Assembly (NCBI GenBank): GCA_963765745.1
Contig: CAVXXM010000011.1
Location: forward strand, 186,001 to 250,000
Direction of reading: 5' to 3'
From: JAHFPN01 sp963765745
GTDB taxonomy: Bacteria > Pseudomonadota > Alphaproteobacteria > Rhizobiales > Xanthobacteraceae
DNA length: 64,000 nt
Shown one piece after another: positions 9,344 to 17,458 of this stretch (positions are counted from its first letter, which is position 1; the number at the start of each line of letters is the position of its first letter). Both the position numbers and the translations under genes were made by a program. The notes below the pieces were generated by a model. That model was given only the letters and a program-made list of their open reading frames with translations, was not told where the DNA came from and ran no database searches.

Positions 9344-10554
9344 TCAGCCGAGGCATTGATTGAGGCGGTGCAGCGCAGTTTCGGTGGTGGCGAGATCGTC
9401 GACCAGGGCGGCGCGGATATAGCCGGCACCCGGATTGCCGCTCTCGGTATCGAGCGCGAGGTAGCTGCCCGGCACGACGCGCAGGCCCGCCTCGCGCCAC
9501 AGCTTCTGCGTTGCCGCTACGTCACCGCCGGCTTCGGTGGTGTCGAGCCAGAGAAAGAATCCGCCTTCCGGGCGGCGATAGCCGTAGCGGCCGCCGAGGA
9601 TGCGGTCGGCGAGATCGAACTTCGCCGAGTAGAGCCGGCGGTTCTCCTCGACGTGCGCTTCGTCGCCATAGGCGGTGACGGCGACCTCTTGCAGGGGCTC
9701 GGGCACCTGGGGCGCGGCGAGATTGCGAAAATCGAGGAACGCTTTCAGGAAGCCCGCGTCGCCCGCGCAGAAGCCGAGGCGCAGGCCGGGCAGGCTCGAG
9801 CGCTTGGAGAGCGAATTGAACGTGATGACGTTGTCGAAGCTCTTACCGGCGGCTTCGAGCGCGCCGGCGGGCGGCGTTTGGCCGAGCCAGATTTCCGAAT
9901 AGCATTCGTCGGCGAATACCAGCGCGCCGTGCTTGCGGGCGCGCGCGATCAGGCGCGCGAGTATTCGCGCGAAAGCACCGCACCCTGCGGGTTGCCCGGC
10001 GAGCACAGATAAATCGCGACCGTGCGTGCGAGCAAGGCGTCGGGCAGCGCGTCGTAATCGGGCAGAAATCCGTTCGCGCGGGTCGCCGGCAGCGCGATCG
10101 GCTCGCAATCGGCAAAGTCCGCGCCGGCGGCATAGGCTTGATAAAAGGGATTGGGCATCAGCACGGCAGGAGTTCCGGCGCGCGCGCCGACATAGCGGCG
10201 CGCGACCAGGGCCGCGAGAAACAGGCCTTCGCGGCTGCCGTTGAGGACGAGGATTTCCGTATTGGGGTCGACCGGCTTGGCGAGCTTGTAGCGGCGATCG
10301 AGCCAGGCGGCGGCGGCGGCGCGGAAGCGCTCGGTGCCGCGCGTCATCGGGTAGCGGCCGAAGCTCGAGAGGTTCTGCTGCAAGACCGGCCCCACGAAGG
10401 AAGGAATCGGATGGCGCGGTTCGCCGACCGCCATGCTGATCGGCGGCTTGCCGGGCGCGACGCCCTCGAGCAGCTCGTTGAGCCGCACGAACGGCGAACG
10501 GCCGGCCAGTTTCGCCGCCGGTACCGCACGCTCGGCGCGATCGCCCCTTTGCAT
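9344..10554 (-). CDS. Class I/II PLP-dependent aminotransferase, DapC-like (frameshifted near 9960)
   Basis: Fold-type I aminotransferase, about 403 residues when joined. The first part (10554 to about 9960) contains VGEPRHPIP, the NGSREGLFLA substrate/PLP loop and YLCSPGNPQGAV. The second contains ADECYSEIW and the PLP-lysine segment SLSKRSSLPGLRLGF, then RPEGGFFLWL. The break is a missing C in what should read TACCTC near 9960. Related rhizobial proteins are annotated as succinyldiaminopimelate or generic aminotransferases, so the lysine-pathway role is only likely. Its stop is ten bases from the ftsK start on the same strand. Confidence 0.82.
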
Positions 10555-10644
10555 CCGTTACGCCCGCTCGCCCTAGCCGTCCGGAGGCGACCTTAGGAAC
10601 CGGCTGGTTAAGGGCCGATTAACCATCGGCAACCGGTGTCCGCG

Positions 10645-10680
10645 AAACAAACAGGGCCCCGGTTGCGCGGCCGGGGCCCT
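10645..10680 (-). terminator. Rho-independent terminator after amtB copy 1
   Basis: Inverted repeat AGGGCCCCGG / CCGGGGCCCT (10653-10680, 8-base loop). Read on the minus strand, it is followed by GTTTGTTT. It sits about 35 bases beyond the amtB stop, in the right orientation to end the glnK-amtB transcript. Confidence 0.8.
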
Positions 10681-10713
10681 GGCACTTGCGGATCGGCGGG
10701 GAGGAGACGCCGA

Positions 10714-12156
10714 TCAGCTGTAGGCGCGTTCGCCGTGGTCGGTGATGTCGAGGCCTTCGCGCTCCTTGTCGACCGGGGCGCGCAGACCGACGATCAGATC
10801 GACGATCTTGTAGAGGATCGCCGAGACGATGCCCGACCACAGCAGCGTGATGATCACCGCCTTGAACTGGGAGATCATCTGCGCGCTGAAGTCGTAATCG
10901 GCGACCTTGTTGATGGCATAGTCGAATATGCCGGTGCCGCCGAGCACGGGATTGACCAGGATGCCGGTCAAAAGCGCGCCGACGATGCCGCCGATGCAGT
11001 GGACGCCGAAGACGTCAAGCGCGTCGTCGTAGCCCAGCGCGTTCTTCACCGTGGTGCAGAAGAAGTAGCACACCACGCCGGCGATGAAGCCGAGCACGAG
11101 CGCCCCCATTGGTCCGGCGAAACCAGATGCAGGTGTGACCGCCACGAGGCCGGCGATGGCGCCGGAAACGATGCCGAGCAGGCTCGGCTTGCCCTTGGCG
11201 ATCCATTCGATGAGCATCCAGCCGAGCGCCGCGGTCGCGGTTGCGATGAAGGTGTTGGTCATCGCGATGACCGCGCCGCCCGCGGCTTCAAGGTTCGAGC
11301 CGGCATTGAAGCCGAACCAGCCGAACCACAGAAGCGTGGCGCCGATGAAGGTCAAGGGCAGCGAGTGCGGCGGCATCAAATCCTTGCCGTGCCCGATGCG
11401 CTTGCCGACCATGATCGCGCCGACGAGCCCGGCGATGCCGGCGTTGATGTGCACCACCGTGCCGCCGGCGAAGTCGATGGCGCCGGCCTTGAACAGGTAG
11501 CCCGCATCGGCGAGCACTTCGTCGAGCGCCGCCTGCGCCTTGGCCTTGGCGGCTACGTCGGCGCCGGCCGCGGCGAGCGCCTTGGCGGCGTCGGCGATGG
11601 CGTCCGGTCCGCTCCAGTACCAGACCATGTGGGCGATCGGGAAATAGACGAAGGTGATCCAGAGCGGGATGAAGAGCGCGAGCGCGGAGAACTTCATGCG
11701 CTCGGCGAAGGCGCCGACGATGAGGGCCGCGGTGATCGCCGCGAACGTCATCTGGAAGACGACGAACACCGGCTCGGGAATGGCGACGCCGACCGTGAAG
11801 GTCGCCGCCGGCGTCTCCGGGGTGAGCCCGGCCATGAAGGCCTTGGACAGGCCGCCGATGAAGTCGCCGCCGCCGGTGAAGGTGAGGCTGTAGCCGTAGA
11901 GCATCCAGATCGTGAAGACGATGCATACGGTGTACATCACGTGCATCAGCACCGAGAGCGTGTTCTTGGCGCGCACCATGCCGGCGTAGAACAACGCGAG
12001 CCCGGGAACCGTCATCACCAGGACGAGGACCGTCGCGGTCATCATCCAGGCGGTGTCGCCCTTGTTGATGGTCGGCGCGGCGAGCGCCGGACCGGCGGCA
12101 CAGATCGCCGCGAGGAGCGCGGGAATTCCCGCGCGAAGCCATGTCTTCGACGTCAT
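10714..12156 (-). CDS. amtB: Ammonium transporter AmtB (copy 1)
   Basis: Inner-membrane ammonium channel of the Amt/Mep/Rh family, 480 residues, with a signal peptide (about 1-27) and eleven expected membrane helices. The twin pore histidines are visible as His236 in GGTVVHINAG and His386 in DVFGVHCIGG. The start at 12156 (MTSKTW) follows GGAG; an upstream in-frame ATG at 12204 would overlap the end of glnK and is rejected. Between about residues 182 and 225 there is an Ala-rich insertion that is absent from copy 2. It is 31 bases downstream of glnK and so is co-transcribed; GlnK would plug the channel when nitrogen is sufficient. Confidence 0.95.
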   Translation of the reverse strand: MTSKTWLRAGIPALLAAICAAGPALAAPTINKGDTAWMMTATVLVLVMTVPGLALFYAGMVRAKNTLSVLMHVMYTVCIVFTIWMLYGYSLTFTGGGDFIGGLSKAFMAGLTPETPAATFTVGVAIPEPVFVVFQMTFAAITAALIVGAFAERMKFSALALFIPLWITFVYFPIAHMVWYWSGPDAIADAAKALAAAGADVAAKAKAQAALDEVLADAGYLFKAGAIDFAGGTVVHINAGIAGLVGAIMVGKRIGHGKDLMPPHSLPLTFIGATLLWFGWFGFNAGSNLEAAGGAVIAMTNTFIATATAALGWMLIEWIAKGKPSLLGIVSGAIAGLVAVTPASGFAGPMGALVLGFIAGVVCYFFCTTVKNALGYDDALDVFGVHCIGGIVGALLTGILVNPVLGGTGIFDYAINKVADYDFSAQMISQFKAVIITLLWSGIVSAILYKIVDLIVGLRAPVDKEREGLDITDHGERAYS

Positions 12157-12187
12157 GGGAGAGATCTCCGTCACATCGTGTTGGGTT

Positions 12188-12526
12188 TCAGAGCGCGTCG
12201 GCATCGGTTTCCCCGGTGCGGATGCGCACTGCGTTTTCGATCGGGTAGACGAAAATCTTCCCGTCGCCGATCTGGCCGGTCTTGGCGGCCGCGGTGATCG
12301 CTTCGATCACCTTCTTCACCTGATTGGTGGCGACGGCGACCTCGATCTTGATCTTCGGCAGGAAGTTCACGGCGTATTCGGCGCCGCGATAAATCTCCGT
12401 ATGCCCTTTCTGGCGGCCGTAACCCTTGACCTCGGTGACGGTCAGTCCGTGAACGCCGACGCCGGTGAGGGCGTCGCGCACCTCCTCCAGCTTGAACGGC
12501 TTGATGATGGCCATGACGATCTTCAT
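12188..12526 (-). CDS. glnK: Nitrogen regulatory protein P-II, GlnK (copy 1)
   Basis: A 112-residue PII signalling trimer that senses ATP/ADP and 2-oxoglutarate and controls AmtB, GlnE and NtrB. It has the uridylylation tyrosine Tyr51 in the T-loop (HTEIYRGAEYAVNFLPK) and the C-loop PIENAVRIRTGE. It differs from the second copy at only a few positions, for example the VYPIEN segment versus VTNIES. It is the first gene of a glnK-amtB unit with a sigma-54-like promoter about 57 bases upstream. Confidence 0.96.
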   Translation of the reverse strand: MKIVMAIIKPFKLEEVRDALTGVGVHGLTVTEVKGYGRQKGHTEIYRGAEYAVNFLPKIKIEVAVATNQVKKVIEAITAAAKTGQIGDGKIFVYPIENAVRIRTGETDADAL

Positions 12527-12580
12527 GTGGTTCCTGTCCCCGTGTTCTCAGCTCCTGGGCGGGTACGCCGGAGAACCAAG

Positions 12581-12596
12581 TTCAAGCTCCGTGCCA
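12581..12596 (-). promoter_or_regulatory. Sigma-54 (RpoN) -24/-12 promoter candidate for glnK-amtB copy 1
   Basis: The minus strand reads TGGCACGGAGCTTGAA, against the consensus TGGCACG-N4-TTGCW: all fixed positions match except the last C of the -12 element (GA instead of GC). It lies about 57 bases upstream of the glnK start. RpoN/NtrC control of glnK-amtB is established in alphaproteobacteria; this particular site is inferred from sequence. I did not see a convincing NtrC dyad upstream. Confidence 0.6.
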
Positions 12597-12727
12597 AGGC
12601 GGCGCGGGCCGTTGCAAACCTTGGGTTCTCGGGCGGATTCACCCCGCCCGGCGGCCGCTGCCACGGCGGTACGCACGCATAACAACGCGCCAGCGCTGCC
12701 TGAAAAATGGGCGGTATGGCCGGGCTG

Positions 12728-12763
12728 AAAAACAAGCGCGCGCCCCTTTTTGGGAGGCGCGCG
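12728..12763 (-). terminator. Second hairpin with T-rich tail downstream of amtB copy 2
   Basis: Arms CGCGCGCC (12737-12744) and GGCGCGCG (12756-12763) face each other. On the minus strand the hairpin is followed by CTTGTTTTT. It lies 20 bases past the stronger terminator and probably acts as a back-up in tandem with it. Confidence 0.55.
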
Positions 12764-12782
12764 TCAGTTCCGGGTCTCTGTG

Positions 12783-12805
12783 AAAAAAGGCGGCGTTGAG
12801 CCGCC
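12783..12805 (-). terminator. Rho-independent terminator after amtB copy 2
   Basis: On the minus strand, stem GGCGGC / GCCGCC with loop TCAAC is followed directly by six Ts. It starts five bases beyond the amtB copy 2 stop and separates that unit from the downstream glnK-amtB unit. Confidence 0.85.
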
Positions 12806-12810
12806 CCGGT

Positions 12811-14154
12811 TCATTGCACCGCTTCGCCGTGCTGGGTGATGTCGAGGCCGATGCGCTCGGCTTCGTCGCTGACGCGCAGCCCAATGAGCGCGCCGATTAT
12901 CTTCAGCAGGATCCAGGTCACGACCCCGGACCAGACGATAGTGGCGGCGACGCCGATGAGCTGGATATAGACCTGTCCGGCGTTGCCTTCGAGCAGCCCG
13001 GGCGAGCCGCCGGGCGTCTCGGGGGTCGCCGAAAGGACGCCGACCGCGAACACGCCGGTGAGCAAAGTGCCGAGCACGCCGCCAACGCCGTGGATGCCGA
13101 ACACGTCGAGCGAGTCGTCGTAGCCCAGGCGCTTTTTGAGCTTGGTGCAAGCCCAGAAGCAGATCAGCCCCGCCAACAGGCCGATCACCACCGCGTGCCA
13201 GGGCAGCACGAAGCCCGAGGCCGGCGTGATGGTGCCGAGGCCGGCGATGACGCCGGAAATCATTCCGAGCACCGAGGGCTTCCCGCGCGTCGCCCATTCG
13301 GCGAACATCCAGGCGAGCGCGCCGGCGCAGGCGGCAAGGTGCGTGACCAGGATCGCCATGGTCGCGCGCGAGCCGGAGCTGAGCGCCGAGCCGCCGTTGA
13401 AGCCGAACCAGCCGACCCACAACAGCGCGGTACCGACGACCGCCAAGGTGAGGTCGTGGGGCGAAAGATTCTCGTGCGGATAGCCGCGCCGCGCGCCGAG
13501 CACGAGGGCCGCGACGATGCCGGCGATGCCGGCATTGATGTGCACGACCGTGCCACCGGCGAAGTCGAGCAGGCCCATGGTGCCGAGCCAGCCGCCGCCC
13601 CAGACCCAGTGCGCGATCGGCACATAGACGAAGAGAATCCAGAGGATGCAGAACCAGAGGAAAGCGGAGAATTTCATCCGGTCGGCGACCGCGCCGGCGA
13701 CGAGGGCGACGGTGATGATGGCGAAGGTCGCCTGGTAGAACATGAAGAGCGACTCCGGGATGGTCTTGGCCAAGGCGCTGACCGAATCCAGACCCATGCC
13801 GATCAAGAGCGCGCGATCGAGCGAGCCGATCCAGGGGCCGTCGCCGGTGAAGGCCAGGCTGTAGCCGACGATCGCCCATAGCAGCGAGACGACGAGCACG
13901 GCCGCCAGCGACTGCGCCATGGTGCCGAGCATGTTTTTCTTGCGCACCATGCCGGCATAGAAAAGCGCGAGGCCGGGAATCGTCATCATCAGCACGAGCG
14001 CGGAGGCGACGATCATCCAGGCGGTGTCGGCGGAATCGATCTTGGGCGCCTGGGCCTGAGCGAGCGCGGGCGTGGCGACGAGCATCGACAAGACCGCAAG
14101 CATGGCGATCGTGAACAAGGATGCGGCCGGGCGCGATGACGCAAGTTTCTTCAT
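12811..14154 (-). CDS. amtB: Ammonium transporter AmtB (copy 2)
   Basis: A 447-residue Amt/Mep/Rh ammonium channel with a signal peptide (about residues 1-35) and the first pore histidine His205 in GGTVVHINAG; the second is in DVFGIHGVGG. It lacks the Ala-rich loop insertion of copy 1 and is clearly diverged from it outside the core motifs. The start is 30 bases after the stop of its own glnK. The order glnK-amtB-glnK-amtB, all on the minus strand, indicates tandem duplication of the module or two anciently diverged modules side by side. The transcript ends at the terminator at 12783-12805. Confidence 0.95.
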   Translation of the reverse strand: MKKLASSRPAASLFTIAMLAVLSMLVATPALAQAQAPKIDSADTAWMIVASALVLMMTIPGLALFYAGMVRKKNMLGTMAQSLAAVLVVSLLWAIVGYSLAFTGDGPWIGSLDRALLIGMGLDSVSALAKTIPESLFMFYQATFAIITVALVAGAVADRMKFSAFLWFCILWILFVYVPIAHWVWGGGWLGTMGLLDFAGGTVVHINAGIAGIVAALVLGARRGYPHENLSPHDLTLAVVGTALLWVGWFGFNGGSALSSGSRATMAILVTHLAACAGALAWMFAEWATRGKPSVLGMISGVIAGLGTITPASGFVLPWHAVVIGLLAGLICFWACTKLKKRLGYDDSLDVFGIHGVGGVLGTLLTGVFAVGVLSATPETPGGSPGLLEGNAGQVYIQLIGVAATIVWSGVVTWILLKIIGALIGLRVSDEAERIGLDITQHGEAVQ

Positions 14155-14184
14155 GGTGTTCCCCCTTAAATCTTGAGCGCGCCC

Positions 14185-14523
14185 TCAGAGGGCGTTTTCG
14201 TCGGTTTCGCCGGTGCGGATGCGCACGGCGCTTTCGATATTGGTGACGAAAATCTTGCCGTCGCCGATCTGGCCGGTCTTGGCGGCCGCGGTGATCGCTT
14301 CGATCACCTTCTTCACCTGATTGGTGGCGACGCCGACCTCGACGCGAATTTTCGGGAGGAAGTTCACCGCGTATTCAGCGCCGCGATAAATCTCGGTGTG
14401 GCCCTTCTGGCGGCCGTAGCCCTTGACCTCGGTGATGGTCATGCCGTGCACGCCGATCGCGGTCAGCGCGTCGCGTACCTCGTCGAGCTTGAAGGGTTTG
14501 ATGATCGCGATGACGAGCTTCAT
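14185..14523 (-). CDS. glnK: Nitrogen regulatory protein P-II, GlnK (copy 2)
   Basis: A 112-residue PII protein with T-loop Tyr51 in the same HTEIYRGAEYAVNFLPK context as copy 1. I start it at 14523 (MKLVIAIIKP), the conserved PII N-terminus; an in-frame ATG 32 codons upstream adds only non-conserved residues. It leads the second glnK-amtB unit. The leader (14524-14720) holds a GC-rich palindrome, CCCCGGCGAGCGCCGGGG, at 14595-14612. I could not find a correctly spaced sigma-54 element here, so its promoter is uncertain. Confidence 0.95.
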   Translation of the reverse strand: MKLVIAIIKPFKLDEVRDALTAIGVHGMTITEVKGYGRQKGHTEIYRGAEYAVNFLPKIRVEVGVATNQVKKVIEAITAAAKTGQIGDGKIFVTNIESAVRIRTGETDENAL

Positions 14524-14720
14524 GGAACGGATCCCCGGTAAGGGAGCCCTGCGGCTCCGGAACGCGAACCTCAGGAACGAAGGCTCCGGGCCCGCCCCGG
14601 CGAGCGCCGGGGAGGCCATCGCCTAGGATATCGACATTCTGGCTGAAAAATAAGCGGCCGGGACGGGCAGACTCGCAGAATCGAGCCAAAACTGTGGGCA
14701 AATGCCCAGCGCGCGGGCGA

Positions 14721-15602
14721 TTATTCGCTCGGGGTCCCGGGTGTATCCCGGCGTTTCCGGATCAGGCCTTCCTGTGCGACGGATGCGACGAGTTTGCCGT
14801 CGCGCGAGAAAATGAGGCCGCGCGACAGCCCGCGGGCGCCGATCGCGTTCGGCGACTCCTGGGCATAGAGCAGCCAGTCGTCGGCACGGAACGGGCGGTG
14901 GATCCAGAGCGCGTGGTCGAGGCTGGCGGCCTGGATCGAGCGCGAAAAGACCGAGCGGCCGTGCGGGATCAGCGCCGAATCCAGCAGCGTCATGTCGCTG
15001 GCATAAGCCAGCACGCACTGGTGGATGGTGGGGTCGTCGGGCAGCTTCTCGGTGGCGCGGATCCAGACATTGAAGCGCGGCTCGCGATAATCGCGCGAGA
15101 AATAGCGCTGGAATTCGACCGGCCGGAGCTCGATCGGGCGCTCGCGCTCGTAATATTTGCGCACCGGGTCGGGCAGGCTCGGCAAGATCTTCTCCCGGAA
15201 ATCCAGCTCGCTCGGCAGCTCCTCGGGCATGGGTACTTTCGGCATCTCGGCCTGATGCTCGTAGCCCTCCTCCAGGCGCTGGAACGACACGCCCATGGAA
15301 TAGATCGCCTTGCCGTGCTGGATCGCCTTGACCCAGCGGGTGGTGAAGCTCTTGCCGTCGCGGATGCGGTCGACCTCGTAGACGATCGGGATCGATGGGT
15401 CGCCGGGCAGCAAAAAATAAGCGTGCAGCGAATGGACCTGGCGCTCCTCGACGGTGCGAATTGCCGCGACCAGCGCCTGGCCGATCACCTGGCCGCCGAA
15501 CACGCGCTGCCAGCCGGATTGCGGGCTCCTGCCGCGGAACAGGTTCACTTCCAATTGTTCGAGATCGAGAATCTCGAGCAGCGATTTCACGGCGCTCGTC
15601 AT
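14721..15602 (-). CDS. tesB: Acyl-CoA thioesterase II
   Basis: A 293-residue TesB with two tandem hot-dog domains; it hydrolyses medium- and long-chain acyl-CoA. The N-terminal segment GWQRVFGGQVIGQALVAA and the C-terminal SLDHALWIHRPFRADDWLLY are typical, and length matches E. coli TesB. It is divergent from the UbiH-type gene. The gap to glnK copy 2 downstream is about 200 bases and has no clear terminator other than the palindrome at 14595-14612. Confidence 0.94.
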   Translation of the reverse strand: MTSAVKSLLEILDLEQLEVNLFRGRSPQSGWQRVFGGQVIGQALVAAIRTVEERQVHSLHAYFLLPGDPSIPIVYEVDRIRDGKSFTTRWVKAIQHGKAIYSMGVSFQRLEEGYEHQAEMPKVPMPEELPSELDFREKILPSLPDPVRKYYERERPIELRPVEFQRYFSRDYREPRFNVWIRATEKLPDDPTIHQCVLAYASDMTLLDSALIPHGRSVFSRSIQAASLDHALWIHRPFRADDWLLYAQESPNAIGARGLSRGLIFSRDGKLVASVAQEGLIRKRRDTPGTPSE

Positions 15603-15716
15603 GGGAAACCCCGGCAGTAGCGGGCAGGGATGCAGGTCCGGCCGGTGGGCGTCAAGGGCCGGACCGGGCGCGGCCCGGCGTGCTATCTGGTGGCTTCCAG
15701 GATCGGGTCAAAGCCG

Positions 15717-16934
15717 ATGAGCGTGCGCGTTGAAATCGTCATCGCCGGTGCCGGGGTCGCGGGACTTGCGCTCGCGGCCGCGCTTGCCCGCGCACTCGGA
15801 CCGGACTTCGCGATCGCGGTTTGCGATCCGGCGCTCTCGATCCCGCCGCCCGCCGACGATCGGGTGTCGGCGATCGCCGCCGGTGCGCGGCGGCTCCTGC
15901 AATCGGTCGGCGCGTGGCAGCGGCTCAACGAAGCGCAGCCGATCCGCGAGATGTCGATCACCGACAGCCGGCTGCAGGACGTAGTGCGGCCGGAGTTCCT
16001 CGGCTTCGACGGCGAGGTCGCCGACGGCGAGCCGTTCGCGCACATGGTCGAGAACGGTGCGCTCAATCGCGCGCTGCGCGAGGTGGCGGCCGAGGCCGGA
16101 GTGAAGCTCTTGCCGGTTACGGTCGAGAGCTTCGAGGCCGGAAGCGATGCGATTGCCGTCGTGCTTTCGGACGCGACGCATCTTTCCGCGCGCTTACTTG
16201 TCGCCGCCGACGGCGCGCGCTCGAAACTGCGCGGGCTTGCCGGAATCGCAACGGTTTCATGGTCTTACGGGCAAGCGGGGATCGTCGCCACCATCGAGCA
16301 TGAGCGCGAGCATGGCGGCCGCGCCGAAGAGCATTTCCTTCCCGGCGGGCCGTTCGCGATCTTGCCGCTCACCGGCAAGCGCTCGTCGATCGTCTGGACC
16401 GAGCCGGCCGAGGAGGCCGAGCGGCTGATCCGGCTTCCGGCGTCGAACTTCCACGACGAGCTGGAGCGGCGCTTCGGCCTCAAGCTCGGCGAGATCGAAG
16501 TGGTGTCGAAGCCCGCGGCGCACAAGCTCGAATTCTCGGTGGCGCGGCGCTTCATCGCCGACCGGTTCGCGCTCCTGGGCGACGCCGCCCACGTGATCCA
16601 TCCGATCGCGGGCCAGGGACTTAATCTTGGGCTGCGCGACGCGGCGGCGTTGGCCGAATGCATCGCCGACACGGCCCGGCTCGGGCTCGATCCGGGCGCG
16701 CCGGAGGCGCTGTTGCGCTACGAGCGCTGGCGGCGCTTCGACACTTTATCCATGGGGATCGCCACCGACGGGTTGAACCGGCTGTTCTCCAACCGCTCCG
16801 ATCTGTTGCGCTTTGCGCGCGACGTGGGGCTCGGAATCGTGGACCGGGTGCCGATATTGAAGGATTTCTTCGTCGGCGAGGCGGCGGGGCTGACGGGTGA
16901 AGTGCCGAAGCTGCTGCGCGGCGAGGCGCTGTGA
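15717..16934 (+). CDS. UbiH/UbiF/COQ6-family FAD-dependent hydroxylase (ubiquinone biosynthesis)
   Basis: A 405-residue class A flavin monooxygenase. It has the N-terminal Rossmann motif IAGAGVAGLALA, the ADGARSKLR motif and the C-terminal LGDAAHVIHPIAGQGLNLGLRD flavin-ribityl motif. The family hydroxylates the ring of ubiquinone precursors; whether this member acts at C5, C6 or C1 cannot be told. The start at 15717 (MSVRVEIVIAGAG) is preferred over an in-frame ATG at 15630, whose extra 29 residues are not conserved. Confidence 0.9.
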   Translation: MSVRVEIVIAGAGVAGLALAAALARALGPDFAIAVCDPALSIPPPADDRVSAIAAGARRLLQSVGAWQRLNEAQPIREMSITDSRLQDVVRPEFLGFDGEVADGEPFAHMVENGALNRALREVAAEAGVKLLPVTVESFEAGSDAIAVVLSDATHLSARLLVAADGARSKLRGLAGIATVSWSYGQAGIVATIEHEREHGGRAEEHFLPGGPFAILPLTGKRSSIVWTEPAEEAERLIRLPASNFHDELERRFGLKLGEIEVVSKPAAHKLEFSVARRFIADRFALLGDAAHVIHPIAGQGLNLGLRDAAALAECIADTARLGLDPGAPEALLRYERWRRFDTLSMGIATDGLNRLFSNRSDLLRFARDVGLGIVDRVPILKDFFVGEAAGLTGEVPKLLRGEAL

Positions 16935-16940
16935 GTCCCT

Positions 16941-17082
16941 GTCATCCCGGCCGAGCGACGCGGAACGCGTCGCAAGAGCCGGGATCCAAATCCACTGGCA
17001 TCGACGCGATATTTTGAGTCCGGCGGACCTGGGTCCCGGCTCGCGCTCGCCCGCTTGCGCGGGCTCGCTTGGCCGGGATGAC
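16941..17082. repeat. Palindromic intergenic repeat, copy R1
   Basis: The 142-bp element is bounded by the perfect 12-bp inverted termini GTCATCCCGGCC and GGCCGGGATGAC, with smaller inner hairpins in each half. It fills the space between the UbiH-type gene and the Trm112 gene. It resembles R2 and R3 in design and in the terminal GTCATYCCGG core. Confidence 0.7.
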
Positions 17083-17093
17083 AGAGTAGTAAG

Positions 17094-17300
17094 TCAGCGC
17101 TTCAGCTCGTTCTCATCGAGCTTGCGGGCCTCGTCGGGCAGCATGATGGGGATGCCGTCGCGGATCGGATAGGCGAGCTTGGCCGCGCGCGAGATCAGCT
17201 CCTGCTTGTCCCGGTCGTATTCGAGCGTGCTCTTGGTCAGCGGGCAGACCAGGATTTCCAAGAGCTTCGGGTCGATGCTGCCGGTCGGGCGGTCGGCCAT
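17094..17300 (-). CDS. Trm112 family protein
   Basis: A 68-residue small zinc-ribbon-like Trm112/YcaR-family protein with the typical LEILVCPLTKSTLEYD start and IPIMLPDEAR end. Eukaryotic Trm112 activates methyltransferases; the bacterial role is poorly defined. Only one Cys of the usual set is evident, so zinc binding may be lost. It is last in a set with the LON-domain and thioredoxin-TPR genes on the same strand, but repeat R2 lies between. Confidence 0.88.
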   Translation of the reverse strand: MADRPTGSIDPKLLEILVCPLTKSTLEYDRDKQELISRAAKLAYPIRDGIPIMLPDEARKLDENELKR

Positions 17301-17344
17301 GGTGCGTCTCCTGAGGAAAGGTTTCTAGCAAGAATATCATTTCC

Positions 17345-17450
17345 CGTCATTCCGGCTGAGCCGCTGTAGCGGCGAGGGCCGGAATCCATAATCCCAGACG
17401 GTGGTTATGGATTCCGGGCTCGCGGGCTATGCCCGCGCCCCGGAATGACG
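17345..17450. repeat. Palindromic intergenic repeat, copy R2
   Basis: The 106-bp element has perfect 11-bp inverted ends CGTCATTCCGG and CCGGAATGACG. Inside, CCGGAATCCATAA and TTATGGATTCCGG mirror each other, so the whole element can fold into a cruciform with two short arms. It lies between the LON-domain gene and the Trm112 gene. Confidence 0.75.
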
Positions 17451-17458
17451 AGTTGAGA

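Noticed and set aside
10636..13881. Long plus-strand open frames (up to 553 codons) opposite the amtB genes
   Set aside because: They are antisense to firmly identified membrane proteins and are extremely charged, as expected from reverse reading of hydrophobic codons.
14675..14688. Sigma-54-like element upstream of glnK copy 2
   Set aside because: GG and GC are nine rather than ten bases apart and the -12 part is poor; such spacing changes normally abolish activity.
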